A stretch of DNA of 64,000 nucleotides from Ruminococcus sp. (GTDB lineage: Bacteria > Bacillota > Clostridia > Oscillospirales > Acutalibacteraceae). Within the stretch, counting starts at the first letter, position 1, and each line of letters starts with the position of its first letter. The DNA lies in assembly GCA_017410265.1 (NCBI GenBank), contig JAFQRC010000004.1, forward strand, positions 62,001-126,000, in the 5' to 3' direction. The notes under the pieces were generated by a model, which saw only the letters and a list, made by a program, of their open reading frames with translations, did not search any database and was not told the origin of the DNA. A program made the position numbers and the translations under genes. Positions 39,823 to 48,801 of this stretch are shown one piece after another.

Positions 39823-41271
39823 TTAGAATCTGAAATCTCGACGGTTAGAGTTCATGATATCGTCGATGTTAGCTTGGGCAATTTCGCGCACTCTGTCTTT
39901 AGGAATTCTGAGTAATTCTTTCTTTACTAAATCGTAGCCAACTTTTTTCGTTTCATCACTTGCGTAGTCTTCGAGATATTCTGTAAGTGTCATCAGAGCG
40001 TTTGGATGACAGCAGTTAAGAATCTGTCCGCTTTTGCACAGACTCATAAAGCGGTCACCCGTACGACCCTCTCTATAACATGCTGTACAGAATGACGGAA
40101 TGTGACCGTTTTCCATAAGCCACTTTACAACCTCGTCGAGGGTTCTCTGGTCAGAAACATCAAACTGCTCTGTGTCAGTAGGGCGGATTTTTTCAGTGTA
40201 TCCGCCGACAGATGTCCGAGAGCCACCGCTGACCTGAGAGATGCCGAGTCTGAGTAACTTTGAGCGGACTTCTTCACTCTCTCTGGTTGAGATAATCATA
40301 CCTGTATATGGAACAGCCAAACGGATACAAGCTGTGATTTTAGCGAAAGTTTCATCTGAAATAGAGTTATCAAAAGCGTCAGGGTCGATGTCGTCAGCTT
40401 TCTTTATACGAGGAACTGAAATTGTGTGTGGGCCGACACCGTGAACAGCTTCTAAGTGTTCAGCATGCATAATAAGACCCGCAAATTCGTATTTGTAAAG
40501 CTCTAAGCCGAACAGTACGCCGAGTCCTACATCATCGATGCCACCCTCCATAGCTCTGTCCATAGCTTCTGTGTGGTAATCGTAGTCATGCTTTGGTCCT
40601 GTCGGGTGAAGCTTTAAGTAGCTTTCCTTATGGTAAGTTTCCTGGAAGAGAATATATGTGCCGATACCTGCGTCTTTAAGCTTTCTGTAGTTTTCAACGG
40701 TAGTAGCCGCGATGTTTACATTAACGCGTCTGATATCGCCGTTTTTGTGGTGGACGCTGTAGATAGTCTTGATGCACTCTAAGATGTACTCAATCGGGTT
40801 GTTTACAGGGTCTTCGCCTGACTCTATAGCGAGTCGCTTGTGACCCATATCCTGAAGTGCAACAACTTCGGCTTTTACTTCCTCCTGAGTAAGCTTTTTG
40901 CGAGGAATTTTCTTGTTCTTTAAGTGGTACGGACAGTATACACAGCCGTTGACGCAGTAGTTTGAAAGATAAAGCGGAGCGAAAATAACGATACGGTTGC
41001 CGTAGAAAGCGAGCTTGATTTCTTCGGCAATCTTGTAGATTTCTTCAATCTTTTCAGGAATTTCGCACGCTAAAAGTACGGACGCTTCTCTGTGGGTAAG
41101 ACCCGAGCAGGTGTAGCCTGTTGCGGTTTTCTTAGGGCGCGCTTTCTCTAAAATTTCGTCGATGAGTTCAACATTGTTTTTGTTTTTTTCTGCGTAGTCT
41201 AAAGTTTCCAAGATTTCACCGTCGTTGATGAATTCTTCAGCTTTTAATGATTTTGGATTGTAAATTGCCAT
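39823..41271 (-). CDS. hydG: Radical SAM protein HydG (tyrosine lyase for the H-cluster)
   Basis: HydG (482 aa) cleaves tyrosine to give the CO and CN ligands of the H-cluster, releasing p-cresol. The radical-SAM cluster motif is C106-x3-C110-x2-C113 (CVNGCVYC). The second, C-terminal cluster site is CTACYREGRTGDRFMSLC, typical of HydG and absent from ThiH. ATG 41271 follows AAGGAG by nine bases; an in-frame TTG upstream overlaps that site. Located between hydE and hydF. Confidence 0.97.
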   Translation of the reverse strand: MAIYNPKSLKAEEFINDGEILETLDYAEKNKNNVELIDEILEKARPKKTATGYTCSGLTHREASVLLACEIPEKIEEIYKIAEEIKLAFYGNRIVIFAPLYLSNYCVNGCVYCPYHLKNKKIPRKKLTQEEVKAEVVALQDMGHKRLAIESGEDPVNNPIEYILECIKTIYSVHHKNGDIRRVNVNIAATTVENYRKLKDAGIGTYILFQETYHKESYLKLHPTGPKHDYDYHTEAMDRAMEGGIDDVGLGVLFGLELYKYEFAGLIMHAEHLEAVHGVGPHTISVPRIKKADDIDPDAFDNSISDETFAKITACIRLAVPYTGMIISTRESEEVRSKLLRLGISQVSGGSRTSVGGYTEKIRPTDTEQFDVSDQRTLDEVVKWLMENGHIPSFCTACYREGRTGDRFMSLCKSGQILNCCHPNALMTLTEYLEDYASDETKKVGYDLVKKELLRIPKDRVREIAQANIDDIMNSNRRDFRF

Positions 41272-41284
41272 ATTGGTCAACTCC

Positions 41285-42337
41285 TTAGAGATTATTGTTT
41301 ATATCACCGCGGTCGACCACAACCTCGTAGCCGATAGCGTTCATTGATTTTTTGAGATTGTTAAGGCTCTGGGCGGATTCTTCTCCTGTGCTTATCTTTC
41401 CGTCGTAGAGCGCATATTTTTTGCGCACTGACATAGGAGAGAGGTTAGGCATAACGACATTCGCTCCACAGAGAATTCCCTTTTCCCGTCCATCGTTTTC
41501 TACCGTGCCGAGAGCTGTGGTGGCAGGGAGCAGGATGTTTGGTTTAATCAGCCTTATGATAGACAGCAGGTAGCAGCACAAATCTGCATCACCTGCTTTA
41601 TGGTTTTTGAACATCGTGTCCTTATGTGGAATGAAAGGGCCCACACCGCACATATCAGGAGAGAAATCTTCGATGAATTTCAGGTCCTGTGCTAAGTTTT
41701 TAGTGGTCTGGTATGGTGAGCCGACCATAAATCCGCAACCTGTCTGAAAGCCGATTTCTTTTAAGTTTTTAAGACACTCTAATCGGTTTTTAAGAGTAAG
41801 CTCATCGGGGTGTAGTTTTGAATAGTGGTGTTCATCTGCCGTTTCGTGCCTTAGCAGGTATCGGTCAGCACCGCTGTCAAAAAGCTTTTGGTAGCTTTCT
41901 TTTGAGCGTTCACCGAGCGACAGCGTCACAGCGCAGTCAGGGTAATTTTGCTTGATAGAGTGTATCAGGTCTGTAAGCCATTCGTCAGTAAAAGTGCCGT
42001 CCTCGCCACCTTGCATAACAAAGGTGCGAAAGCCTAAGTAATAGCCTTCTTTACAGCACTCTAAGATTTCTTCTTTTGAAAGGCGGTAGCGGTCGCAGTT
42101 GTGGTTACTATTTCTGATACCGCAGTAGTAGCAATCATTTTTGCATATATTGCTGATTTCAATCAGACCGCGTACAAAGACGCTGTTTGAATAATGTTTT
42201 TTTCTCTCTTTGACTGCGTATTCTTTCAAAAGAGCGGCAGACTCTTCATTTCTGTTTTTAATAAGGAACTCGTATTCACAAAGCTCTAGAGAATGGGTTT
42301 TGTACAGTTTTTCAATAAGATTTATTGTATTATTCAT
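41285..42337 (-). CDS. hydE: Radical SAM protein HydE
   Basis: HydE (350 aa) acts with HydG and HydF in building the azadithiolate-bearing subcluster. Radical-SAM cysteines are C65-x3-C69-x2-C72 (CKNDCYYC). Later blocks TGCGFMVGSPYQT, CGVGPFIPHKDT and ATTALGTVENDGREKGILCGANVVMPNLSP are HydE-specific. The ATG at 42337 lies inside the end of the TM1266 gene, overlapping it by eight bases, so translation is probably coupled. An upstream GTG (42346) is also in frame. Confidence 0.96.
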   Translation of the reverse strand: MNNTINLIEKLYKTHSLELCEYEFLIKNRNEESAALLKEYAVKERKKHYSNSVFVRGLIEISNICKNDCYYCGIRNSNHNCDRYRLSKEEILECCKEGYYLGFRTFVMQGGEDGTFTDEWLTDLIHSIKQNYPDCAVTLSLGERSKESYQKLFDSGADRYLLRHETADEHHYSKLHPDELTLKNRLECLKNLKEIGFQTGCGFMVGSPYQTTKNLAQDLKFIEDFSPDMCGVGPFIPHKDTMFKNHKAGDADLCCYLLSIIRLIKPNILLPATTALGTVENDGREKGILCGANVVMPNLSPMSVRKKYALYDGKISTGEESAQSLNNLKKSMNAIGYEVVVDRGDINNNL

Positions 42338-42593
42338 AGTTATCACTTAGTACATTTGAATAAGCGGTTTTGACGGTAACTCCGTCAAGGTTGCCGATTT
42401 TGCCCGACAACGCCGCTGTTATGTTCTGTGGAGCGTCAATTACAACGCTTATCACAGAAACATTCTTTTCTCTGTACGGAATACCCATTCTTCCTATAAT
42501 AAACTGAGAAGCATCGTGAAGTATGGAGTTTAGTTTTTCGACAGACTCGTTTTCTTCCACGATGATACTCATCACAGCAACTCTTTTTTCCAT
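42330..42593 (-). CDS. TM1266-family iron-only hydrogenase system regulator
   Basis: 87 aa, an ACT-like small protein of the TM1266/'iron-only hydrogenase system regulator, putative' family. Sequence from MEKRVAVMSIIVEENESVEKLN to ISVVIDAPQNITAALSGKIGNLDGVTVKTAYS fits. ATG 42593 has a GGAGG site eight bases upstream; longer in-frame readings run into the attenuator hairpin. It is first in the hydEGF transcript and overlaps hydE. The family's action is not known in detail; the name comes from constant linkage with hyd genes. Confidence 0.92.
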   Translation of the reverse strand: MEKRVAVMSIIVEENESVEKLNSILHDASQFIIGRMGIPYREKNVSVISVVIDAPQNITAALSGKIGNLDGVTVKTAYSNVLSDNYE

Positions 42594-42722
42594 AAATTCC
42601 TCCAATAAAAAACGCCGTATCAAAAGACACGGCGAGCATAACAAATAAACCTACACAGTAGGTGTGATATAGCCGTATCTTTCAGTCAGATTACTCTTTG
42701 TGTCAGATACTGTTTTGTTGTA
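42594..42722 (-). promoter_or_regulatory. hyd-operon leader with terminator/antiterminator architecture (riboswitch-like)
   Basis: About 128-base leader, read on the minus strand. A 5' stem GUAUCU / AGAUAC (42710-42705 with 42680-42675) encloses a 24-base loop. An ACCUAC-UGU-GUAGGU hairpin follows (about 42657-42643). A terminator CGCCGUGUC-UUUU-GAUACGGCG-UUUUUU (42634-42607) ends five bases before the GGAGG ribosome site. The 8-mer GAUACGGC occurs twice: as the terminator 3' arm (42621-42614) and upstream (42679-42672), where it can pair with the terminator 5' arm instead. The 5' stem occupies five of those eight upstream bases. This is the classical layout of a transcriptional OFF switch. 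I do not recognise the putative sensor as a known class. Confidence 0.7.
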
Positions 42723-42727
42723 CTTTT

Positions 42728-42756
42728 ATTATACAATAAAGCTATGCATAATTCAA
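42728..42756 (-). promoter_or_regulatory. Promoter of the TM1266-hydEGF operon
   Basis: On the minus strand -35 TTGAAT (42756-42751), 17-base spacer, perfect -10 TATAAT (42733-42728). The spacer starts with TATGCATA (42743-42750), an octamer also present at the argG promoter. Predicted transcription starts near 42721, just before the leader stem. Confidence 0.8.
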
Positions 42757-42946
42757 GTGGATATATTACACATATTGAGCAAAACGCCTTGTATATTTTA
42801 AATATATACCTGAGTGGCTTTCTGGTTAATATGCAGGTTTTTTGCATATCAGGAAAGAATATGCAGCATAAATTTGTTAATTTCACTATAATATGGATGT
42901 AAAGGGCTGAAAAGAAGGATATATTGAATAAATATGATGAATTCTA
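42757..42946. promoter_or_regulatory. AT-rich divergent regulatory region between hyd and arg operons
   Basis: No gene. It contains a GTATATTTTAAATATATAC palindrome (42791-42809) and several ATGCA/TGCAT sites, among them TTGCATATC...GAATATGCA (about 42842-42864, an inverted pair). TGAATAAATAT at 42925 resembles half an ARG box. The repeated TGCAT words suggest a binding array. Confidence 0.5.
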
Positions 42947-42975
42947 TTGACAATTATGCATAAAGTCACTATAAT
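42947..42975 (+). promoter_or_regulatory. Promoter of the arginine operon
   Basis: Perfect -35 TTGACA (42947-42952), 17-base spacer, perfect -10 TATAAT (42970-42975). TATGCATA lies in the spacer (42955-42962) and again just after the -10 box (42977-42984). Confidence 0.85.
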
Positions 42976-42998
42976 ATATGCATACTCAATAAAATTAT

Positions 42999-43012
42999 TG
43001 CATATTTATTCA
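42999..43012 (+). promoter_or_regulatory. Probable ARG box in the argG leader
   Basis: TGCATATTTATTCA matches the ArgR/AhrC consensus TGAATWWWWATTCA at 13 of 14 positions. It lies downstream of the promoter, two bases before the GGAGG ribosome site of argG, where ArgR binding would repress. No argR gene is in the window. Confidence 0.6.
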
Positions 43013-43027
43013 CGGAGGCGCATTCTT

Positions 43028-44251
43028 ATGAAGAAGGTTAATAAAGAAAACATCAAAAAGGTCGTACTCGCTTATTCAGGCGGTCTCGATACATCTATCA
43101 TTATCCCATGGCTTAAGGAAAACTACAACAACTGTGAGGTTATCGCAGTATCAGGTAACGTTGGTCAGGCTGACGAGCTCGAGGGTCTTGAGGAAAAGGC
43201 TATCGCTACAGGTGCTTCTAAGTGCTATATCTTAGACCACACTGACGAGTATGTTGACGACTTCATCATTCCTACTATGAAAGCAGGCGCTGTTTACGAG
43301 GACTACCTTTTAGGTACTTCTCATGCTCGTCCATGTATCGCTAAGGGCTTGGTTGAAATCGCTTTAAAAGAGGGCGCTGACGCTATCGTTCACGGCTGTA
43401 CAGGTAAGGGCAACGACCAGGTCCGTTTTGAGCTTGCTATCAAGCACTTTGCTCCTAATATGCCAATCATCGCTCCTTGGCGTGAGTGGGATATCAAGAG
43501 CCGTGAAGAGGAAATCGAGTATGCCGAGGCACATAACATTCCTCTGAAGATTAACCGTGAAACAAACTATTCAAAGGATAAGAACCTCTGGCATCTTTCT
43601 CACGAGGGTCTTGACCTTGAAGATACAGGCAACGAGCCACAGTACGAGAAGGAAGGCTTCCTTGAGATGGGCGTTTCTCCAATCATGGCTCCTGATAAGC
43701 CAACTTATGTTGAGCTCGACTTTGAACAGGGTATTCCTGTAGCAATTGACGGCGAGAAGATGAGCGCTAAGAACATTATCTTAAAGCTCAACGAGCTCGG
43801 CGGTAAAAACGGTATCGGTATCATCGACATCGTTGAAAACCGTCTTGTTGGTATGAAGTGTCGTGGTGTATACGAAACACCGGGTGGTACTATCCTTTAC
43901 AAGGCTCACAAGGTGCTCGAGAGTATCTGTCTTGACAAGATGACAATGCACGAGAAAGAGCGTCTTTCTATCACTTTTGCTGAACTTTTATATAACGGTC
44001 AGTGGTACACACCACTGCGTGAAGCACTCTCCGCTTTTGTCGACAAAACTCAGGAGAAGGTTACAGGTAAAGTAAGACTCAAGCTCTACAAGGGCAATAT
44101 GATTAACGCAGGTGTGTGGAGTCCATACTCACTCTACTCTGAAGAAATCGCTACATTTGATGAGTCTGATTATGACCAGACTGATTCAGCAGGTTTCATC
44201 AACCTCTTTGGTCTTCCAATCAAGGTTCAGGCTCAGGTTGACGGCAAATAA
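43028..44251 (+). CDS. argG: Argininosuccinate synthase
   Basis: ArgG (407 aa) joins citrulline and aspartate with ATP cleavage. The PP-loop is [18 protein letters not shown], followed by the [14 protein letters not shown] and [13 protein letters not shown] blocks of the family. ATG 43028 is nine bases from GGAGG; a longer frame from 42947 would run through the promoter. First gene of argGHCJBDF. Its codon use is rich in favoured codons (GCT, CTT, ATC), suggesting high expression. A hairpin follows the gene before argH. Confidence 0.98.
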   Translation: MKKVNKENIKKVVLAYSGGLDTSIIIPWLKENYNNCEVIAVSGNVGQADELEGLEEKAIATGASKCYILDHTDEYVDDFIIPTMKAGAVYEDYLLGTSHARPCIAKGLVEIALKEGADAIVHGCTGKGNDQVRFELAIKHFAPNMPIIAPWREWDIKSREEEIEYAEAHNIPLKINRETNYSKDKNLWHLSHEGLDLEDTGNEPQYEKEGFLEMGVSPIMAPDKPTYVELDFEQGIPVAIDGEKMSAKNIILKLNELGGKNGIGIIDIVENRLVGMKCRGVYETPGGTILYKAHKVLESICLDKMTMHEKERLSITFAELLYNGQWYTPLREALSAFVDKTQEKVTGKVRLKLYKGNMINAGVWSPYSLYSEEIATFDESDYDQTDSAGFINLFGLPIKVQAQVDGK

Positions 44252-44264
44252 TTTATGTAACATC

Positions 44265-44298
44265 TGTCCTGCACGGGATAATCTGTGCAGGACATTTC
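44265..44298 (+). terminator. Hairpin between argG and argH
   Basis: A perfect 10-bp stem TGTCCTGCAC / GTGCAGGACA with a 10-base loop and a short TTTC tail. The weak T-run suggests partial termination or message stabilisation, setting argG above the rest of the operon. Confidence 0.55.
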
Positions 44299-44380
44299 AA
44301 TATTAAAAGAAATCTTGAAAAATAGTAATAATTAGTGTAAAATATATTGGTTAACGAATTTTAGTAAGAAGGTAATTATT

Positions 44381-45751
44381 ATGGCTAAAATGTGGGCAGG
44401 AAGAACAAGCGGAGAAACATCGAAAATCGCTGATGATTTCAACTCATCAATCCGCTTTGACAGCAGAATGTATCAGCAGGATATCAAAGGCTCTATAGCA
44501 CACGCTATGATGCTTTCTAAACAGAATATTATCACAAAAGAAGATGCTGAGATTTTAGTTGAAGCGTTAGGTCAGATTTTAGATGACTTAAACTGCGGTG
44601 CTCTTGAAATCGATATGGAAGCTGAAGATATTCATATGTTTGTCGAGCAGGTGCTCACACAGAGAGTCGGCGATGTCGGTAAGAAGCTCCACACTGCCCG
44701 TTCTCGTAACGACCAGGTTGCGCTTGATTTAAGAATGTATCTCAGAGATGAGTGCGACGAAATAGTTGAGCTTACTAAGACACTTATTGAAGCTCTGCTC
44801 AATCAGGCTGAAGAAAACAAGGCTGTTATTATGCCGGGTTATACTCATCTTCAGCGCGCTCAACCTGTTACATTTTCTCATCATATGATGGCGTATGCTA
44901 TGATGTTACTGCGTGATATACAAAGACTCAAAGACTGCAGAAAGCGAATGAATGTATCTCCTATCGGATGTTGTGCGCTTGCAGGTACTACATACGACAC
45001 GGACAGATATTTTGAGGCAGAAAAGCTCTCGTTTGATAGTATAGTATTAAACTCACTCGACGGAGTTTCTGACAGAGATTTCTGTGTTGAGATGCTGTCT
45101 GCTATAGCTTTACTTATGATGCACCTTTCCCGTTTTTCAGAAGAGCTGATACTCTGGTCAAGCTGGGAGTTTAAATTCGTACAGCTAAGTGACAGCTACA
45201 CAACAGGCTCTTCAATTATGCCACAGAAAAAGAATCCTGATATGGCAGAGCTCGTCAGAGGCAAAACAGCTAGAGTTTACGGTGACCTTATGGCGACACT
45301 GACTATGCTCAAAGGTCTTCCGCTTGCATACAACAAGGATATGCAGGAGGACAAGGAGAGCATTTTCGACGCGTGCGATACAGTGAAGATGTGCCTGAAA
45401 GTTTTCGCTCCTATGATTGAGACAATGACTGTCTGCGCTGACAATATGAAAAAAGCAGCGAGTGAAGGCTTTATCAATGCCACAGATTTAGCTGACTATT
45501 TAGTTAAAAAGGGTCTGCCTTTCAGAAGTGCGTACAAGATTTCGGGAAGCTTAGTTGCTTATTGCATTGAAAATAAAACTATTTTAGAAGATCTGCCACT
45601 CGAAAAGTATAAGGAATATTCTGAGCTTTTCGAAATGGACGTATATGAAGAAATCGACCTTACTACCTGTGTTAACAAGCGTATCAGCGTTGGCGGTACA
45701 TCGGTAGAGTCGGTCGAAATGCAGATAAAATTTGTGAAAGAGAATCTCTAA
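44381..45751 (+). CDS. argH: Argininosuccinate lyase
   Basis: ArgH (456 aa) splits argininosuccinate into arginine and fumarate. Fumarase/aspartase superfamily signature GSSIMPQKKNPD is present (about residue 278), with HTARSRNDQVALDLR and PGYTHLQRAQPVTFSHH. The enzyme is a tetramer. Normal length. The stop is two bases from the argC ATG. An AGAAGG site precedes the ATG. Confidence 0.98.
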   Translation: MAKMWAGRTSGETSKIADDFNSSIRFDSRMYQQDIKGSIAHAMMLSKQNIITKEDAEILVEALGQILDDLNCGALEIDMEAEDIHMFVEQVLTQRVGDVGKKLHTARSRNDQVALDLRMYLRDECDEIVELTKTLIEALLNQAEENKAVIMPGYTHLQRAQPVTFSHHMMAYAMMLLRDIQRLKDCRKRMNVSPIGCCALAGTTYDTDRYFEAEKLSFDSIVLNSLDGVSDRDFCVEMLSAIALLMMHLSRFSEELILWSSWEFKFVQLSDSYTTGSSIMPQKKNPDMAELVRGKTARVYGDLMATLTMLKGLPLAYNKDMQEDKESIFDACDTVKMCLKVFAPMIETMTVCADNMKKAASEGFINATDLADYLVKKGLPFRSAYKISGSLVAYCIENKTILEDLPLEKYKEYSELFEMDVYEEIDLTTCVNKRISVGGTSVESVEMQIKFVKENL

Positions 45752-45753
45752 AT

Positions 45754-46677
45754 ATGACAAAAGTTTTTATAGACGGAAGTGCGGGTACTACGGGTCTGAG
45801 AATTTTCGACAGGCTCAAAGACCGCAAAGATATTAAGCTTATTACTCTCAGTGAAGAATTGAGAAAAGATATTAACGCTCGAAAAGAAGCGCTTAATAAC
45901 TGTGATATAGCCTTTTTGTGCTTGCCTGATAAGGCGGCTATTGAAGCGGTGTCGCTGATTGAAAACGACAGCGTTAAGGTTATTGATACCTCAACTGCTC
46001 ACAGAGTGCAGGACAACTGGACATACGGTTTTGCTGAATTGCTCAGCTCATACGATGAGATAAGAAACTCAAAGCGAATCGCAAATCCCGGTTGTCACGC
46101 GAGTGGTTTCAACGCTCTTGTTGCTCCTCTTACTAAAGCAGGATTGCTCAAAAAAAGTGCGAACCTTTCTTGCTTTTCTCTGACAGGATATAGTGGTGGA
46201 GGAAAGCAGATGATAGCCCAGTACGAAGATGACTCACGCGATGCTCTTTTGAACGCTCCGCGTATGTACGGGCTGACTCAAAGTCACAAGCATATTCCTG
46301 AAATGGTGAAAATCTGCGAACTTGAAAAATCTCCTGTGTTTTGTCCTGTTGTAGCTGATTTTTACGCTGGAATGCAGGTGACTGTCCCTGTTTTCAAAAG
46401 TGATTTAAACGGCACTATTAACGACATCAAGGATATTTACAAATCCGTATATAGGGGCAAAGTGGTCCACTTTGACGAAAATGCAGACGAGCAGGGCTTT
46501 ATGTCTTCAAATGCATATGAGCTAAAGGACGATATGCAGATTACCGTTTGCGGAAACGATGACAGATTACTTTTAGTATCGCGTTTTGACAATTTAGGCA
46601 AGGGTGCGTCGGGCTCTGCAATTCAGAATATGAATATTCTCATAGGTGCAGATGAATGCACAGGATTAAATATATAA
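45754..46677 (+). CDS. argC: N-acetyl-gamma-glutamyl-phosphate reductase, short (type 2) form
   Basis: 307-aa enzyme reducing N-acetylglutamyl phosphate to the semialdehyde. It belongs to the less common short ArgC form (about 310 aa) rather than the 345-aa form usual in Bacillus. N-terminal NADP loop VFIDGSAGTTGLRIFDRL; the catalytic Cys lies in IANPGCHASGF (about residue 113). The C-terminal dimer region is shortened. There is no clear ribosome site; the ATG follows the argH stop by two bases, so coupling is likely. Confidence 0.93.
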   Translation: MTKVFIDGSAGTTGLRIFDRLKDRKDIKLITLSEELRKDINARKEALNNCDIAFLCLPDKAAIEAVSLIENDSVKVIDTSTAHRVQDNWTYGFAELLSSYDEIRNSKRIANPGCHASGFNALVAPLTKAGLLKKSANLSCFSLTGYSGGGKQMIAQYEDDSRDALLNAPRMYGLTQSHKHIPEMVKICELEKSPVFCPVVADFYAGMQVTVPVFKSDLNGTINDIKDIYKSVYRGKVVHFDENADEQGFMSSNAYELKDDMQITVCGNDDRLLLVSRFDNLGKGASGSAIQNMNILIGADECTGLNI

Positions 46678-46689
46678 AGGAAAATTACT

Positions 46690-47904
46690 ATGAAGATAAT
46701 TTCAGGCGGTGTTTGTGCCGCAAAGGGATATAAAGCAAGTGGTATTCACTGCGGTATCCGCAAAAACCAGACAAAAAAGGATTTAGCTCTTATCGTCAGC
46801 GAAAAGAAAGCTACTACCTGCGCTGTTTATACAAGAAATCTTGTCAAAGGTGCACCGCTGACGGTTACTAAAGAAAATATTGCTGATGGCTACGCTCAGG
46901 CGATTATCTGTAATTCAGGTAACGCTAATACCTGTAACGCTGACGGTATCGAGATTGCGACAAAAATGTGCAAGCTTGTTGAAAATGTCACAGGAATTGA
47001 TAATAAAGATGTAGTCGTAGCTTCAACAGGAGTTATCGGTCAACCACTTTCAATCACCCCGATTGAAAACGCGCTACCTGCGCTTTATGAGGCTTTATCA
47101 TATGAGGGTTCATTTGACTGCGCGTCTGCTATTATGACCACTGACACTGTACAAAAGGAAGTTGCTGTTGAGTTTGAAATTGACGGCAAGGTGTGTAGAA
47201 TCGGCGGTTGTGCTAAAGGCTCGGGTATGATTCATCCTGATATGGCGACAATGCTCGTGTTTATTACAAGCGACGTTTGTATCAGCAGAGAGATGCTACA
47301 GAAGGCTCTTTCTACTGATGTTGACTCAACATTCAATATGCTCTCTGTCGACGGTGACACTTCAACTAACGATATGGTCACCGTTATGTGTAACGGCCTC
47401 TCAGAAAATGCTGAAATTAACGCTGAGGGCGAAGCTTTTGATACATTTATGAAAGCACTTAACTCTGTCACCATGACGCTGTGCAGAATGATTGCAGGTG
47501 ATGGTGAGGGTGCTACTAAGATGCTTGAGTGCAACTGCACGGGAGCAAACTCTTTAGATACAGCGAAAACTGTTGCTAAAAGCGTTGTTTGCTCAAGTTT
47601 ACTCAAAGCAGCGATGTTCGGCGCTGATGCTAACTGGGGCAGAGTGCTGTGCGCTATCGGCTACAGCAAAGCAGATGTCGATGTTACTAAGGTGAGAGTT
47701 ACTTTCAGCTCTGATAAAGGAGAAATCTTAGTCTGCGAAAACGGTGCGGGTGTTCCATTCTCTGAAGAAAAGGCTAAGGAAATCCTCCTTGAAAAAGAAA
47801 TCAACATCAATGTATCTGTAGGAGATGGGAAGTACAGCTCAAAGGCATGGGGCTGTGACCTTACTTACGATTATGTCAAGATAAACGGTGACTACCGTAC
47901 ATAA
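46690..47904 (+). CDS. argJ: Bifunctional ornithine acetyltransferase / N-acetylglutamate synthase
   Basis: ArgJ (404 aa) moves the acetyl group of N-acetylornithine to glutamate, recycling it; many members also use acetyl-CoA, which would explain the absence of argA here. The precursor self-cleaves between Ala and Thr in the IHPDMATML motif, making Thr187 the nucleophile of the beta chain. GSGMIHPDMATML, NMLSVDGDTSTNDM and FGADANWGRVLCAIGYS are signatures. Cleavage gives an alpha chain of about 186 residues. Confidence 0.97.
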   Translation: MKIISGGVCAAKGYKASGIHCGIRKNQTKKDLALIVSEKKATTCAVYTRNLVKGAPLTVTKENIADGYAQAIICNSGNANTCNADGIEIATKMCKLVENVTGIDNKDVVVASTGVIGQPLSITPIENALPALYEALSYEGSFDCASAIMTTDTVQKEVAVEFEIDGKVCRIGGCAKGSGMIHPDMATMLVFITSDVCISREMLQKALSTDVDSTFNMLSVDGDTSTNDMVTVMCNGLSENAEINAEGEAFDTFMKALNSVTMTLCRMIAGDGEGATKMLECNCTGANSLDTAKTVAKSVVCSSLLKAAMFGADANWGRVLCAIGYSKADVDVTKVRVTFSSDKGEILVCENGAGVPFSEEKAKEILLEKEININVSVGDGKYSSKAWGCDLTYDYVKINGDYRT

Positions 47905-47913
47905 GAGGTTATT

Positions 47914-48801
47914 ATGAAAACTATCAAATTATCAAATCCCGAGAGAGCTCAGGTGTTGACTGAAGCGCTCCCGTATATAAAACGCTATAACAGTAAGGTC
48001 ATCGTTGTGAAATACGGCGGAAATGCTATGATTGATGACGAGCTTAAACAGCAGGTTATGGAGGACCTGGTTCTTCTATGGCTTATTGGTATCAAGGTTG
48101 TTTTAGTTCACGGTGGCGGTCCTGATATCGACGATATTATGGCAAAGCTCGGCAAAGAGCCAAAGTGGGTTGACGGACTCAGAGTTACTGACAAAGAAAC
48201 TGTAGACATCGTGCAGATGGTGCTCGCAGGTAAAGTCAACAAAACGCTTGTTAATATGCTCGAGGCTAAAGGCGGCAAGGCGATGGGTATTTCAGGTATG
48301 GATGGTATGCTCATTGAAGCTAAAGTCAAAGACGAGAGGCTAGGTTTCGTCGGTGAAATCACAAAGATTCATATCAAGCCTGTTGAAGACTTGTTAGAAA
48401 AGGGCTATATTCCTGTTATTTCAACCATCGGTTGCGACAAAGAGGGCAACGCGTATAACATCAACGGCGACACTGCTGCTGCTCATATCGCAGGAGCACT
48501 GGGAGCTGAGCGACTCATTATGATGACAGATATCGAGGGCGTACTTAGAGATAAAGATGACCCGAATACACTTATCACAGGCCTTACCGTTGAACAGGCT
48601 CAGAATCTCTACAAAGATGGTACCATAAAGGGCGGTATGATTCCGAAAATCGGCTGTTGTATCGAGGCTATCTACAAGGGTGTCAAGAATGTCGTTATTA
48701 TGGACGGACGAGTTCCGCACTCTATCCTTATGGAATTACTCACCGACGAGGGTGCAGGTACAATGATCAGAGGCGATAAAAATGACTGTAAAAAGCATTG
48801 A
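47914..48801 (+). CDS. argB: Acetylglutamate kinase
   Basis: ArgB (295 aa) phosphorylates N-acetylglutamate. The N-terminal VVKYGGNAMID, the HGGGPDIDDIM loop, GFVGEI and INGDTAAAHIAGALGAERLIMMTDIEGVL are typical of the amino-acid kinase fold. Length and the N-terminal helix (YIKRYNSKVI) suit the arginine-inhibited hexameric type. It overlaps argD by 20 bases. Confidence 0.97.
   Translation: MKTIKLSNPERAQVLTEALPYIKRYNSKVIVVKYGGNAMIDDELKQQVMEDLVLLWLIGIKVVLVHGGGPDIDDIMAKLGKEPKWVDGLRVTDKETVDIVQMVLAGKVNKTLVNMLEAKGGKAMGISGMDGMLIEAKVKDERLGFVGEITKIHIKPVEDLLEKGYIPVISTIGCDKEGNAYNINGDTAAAHIAGALGAERLIMMTDIEGVLRDKDDPNTLITGLTVEQAQNLYKDGTIKGGMIPKIGCCIEAIYKGVKNVVIMDGRVPHSILMELLTDEGAGTMIRGDKNDCKKH

Noticed and set aside
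42686..42886. 66-residue open frame on the minus strand in the hyd/arg gap
   Set aside because: Covers the hyd promoter and leader stem; no ribosome site; low-complexity AT-rich codons.
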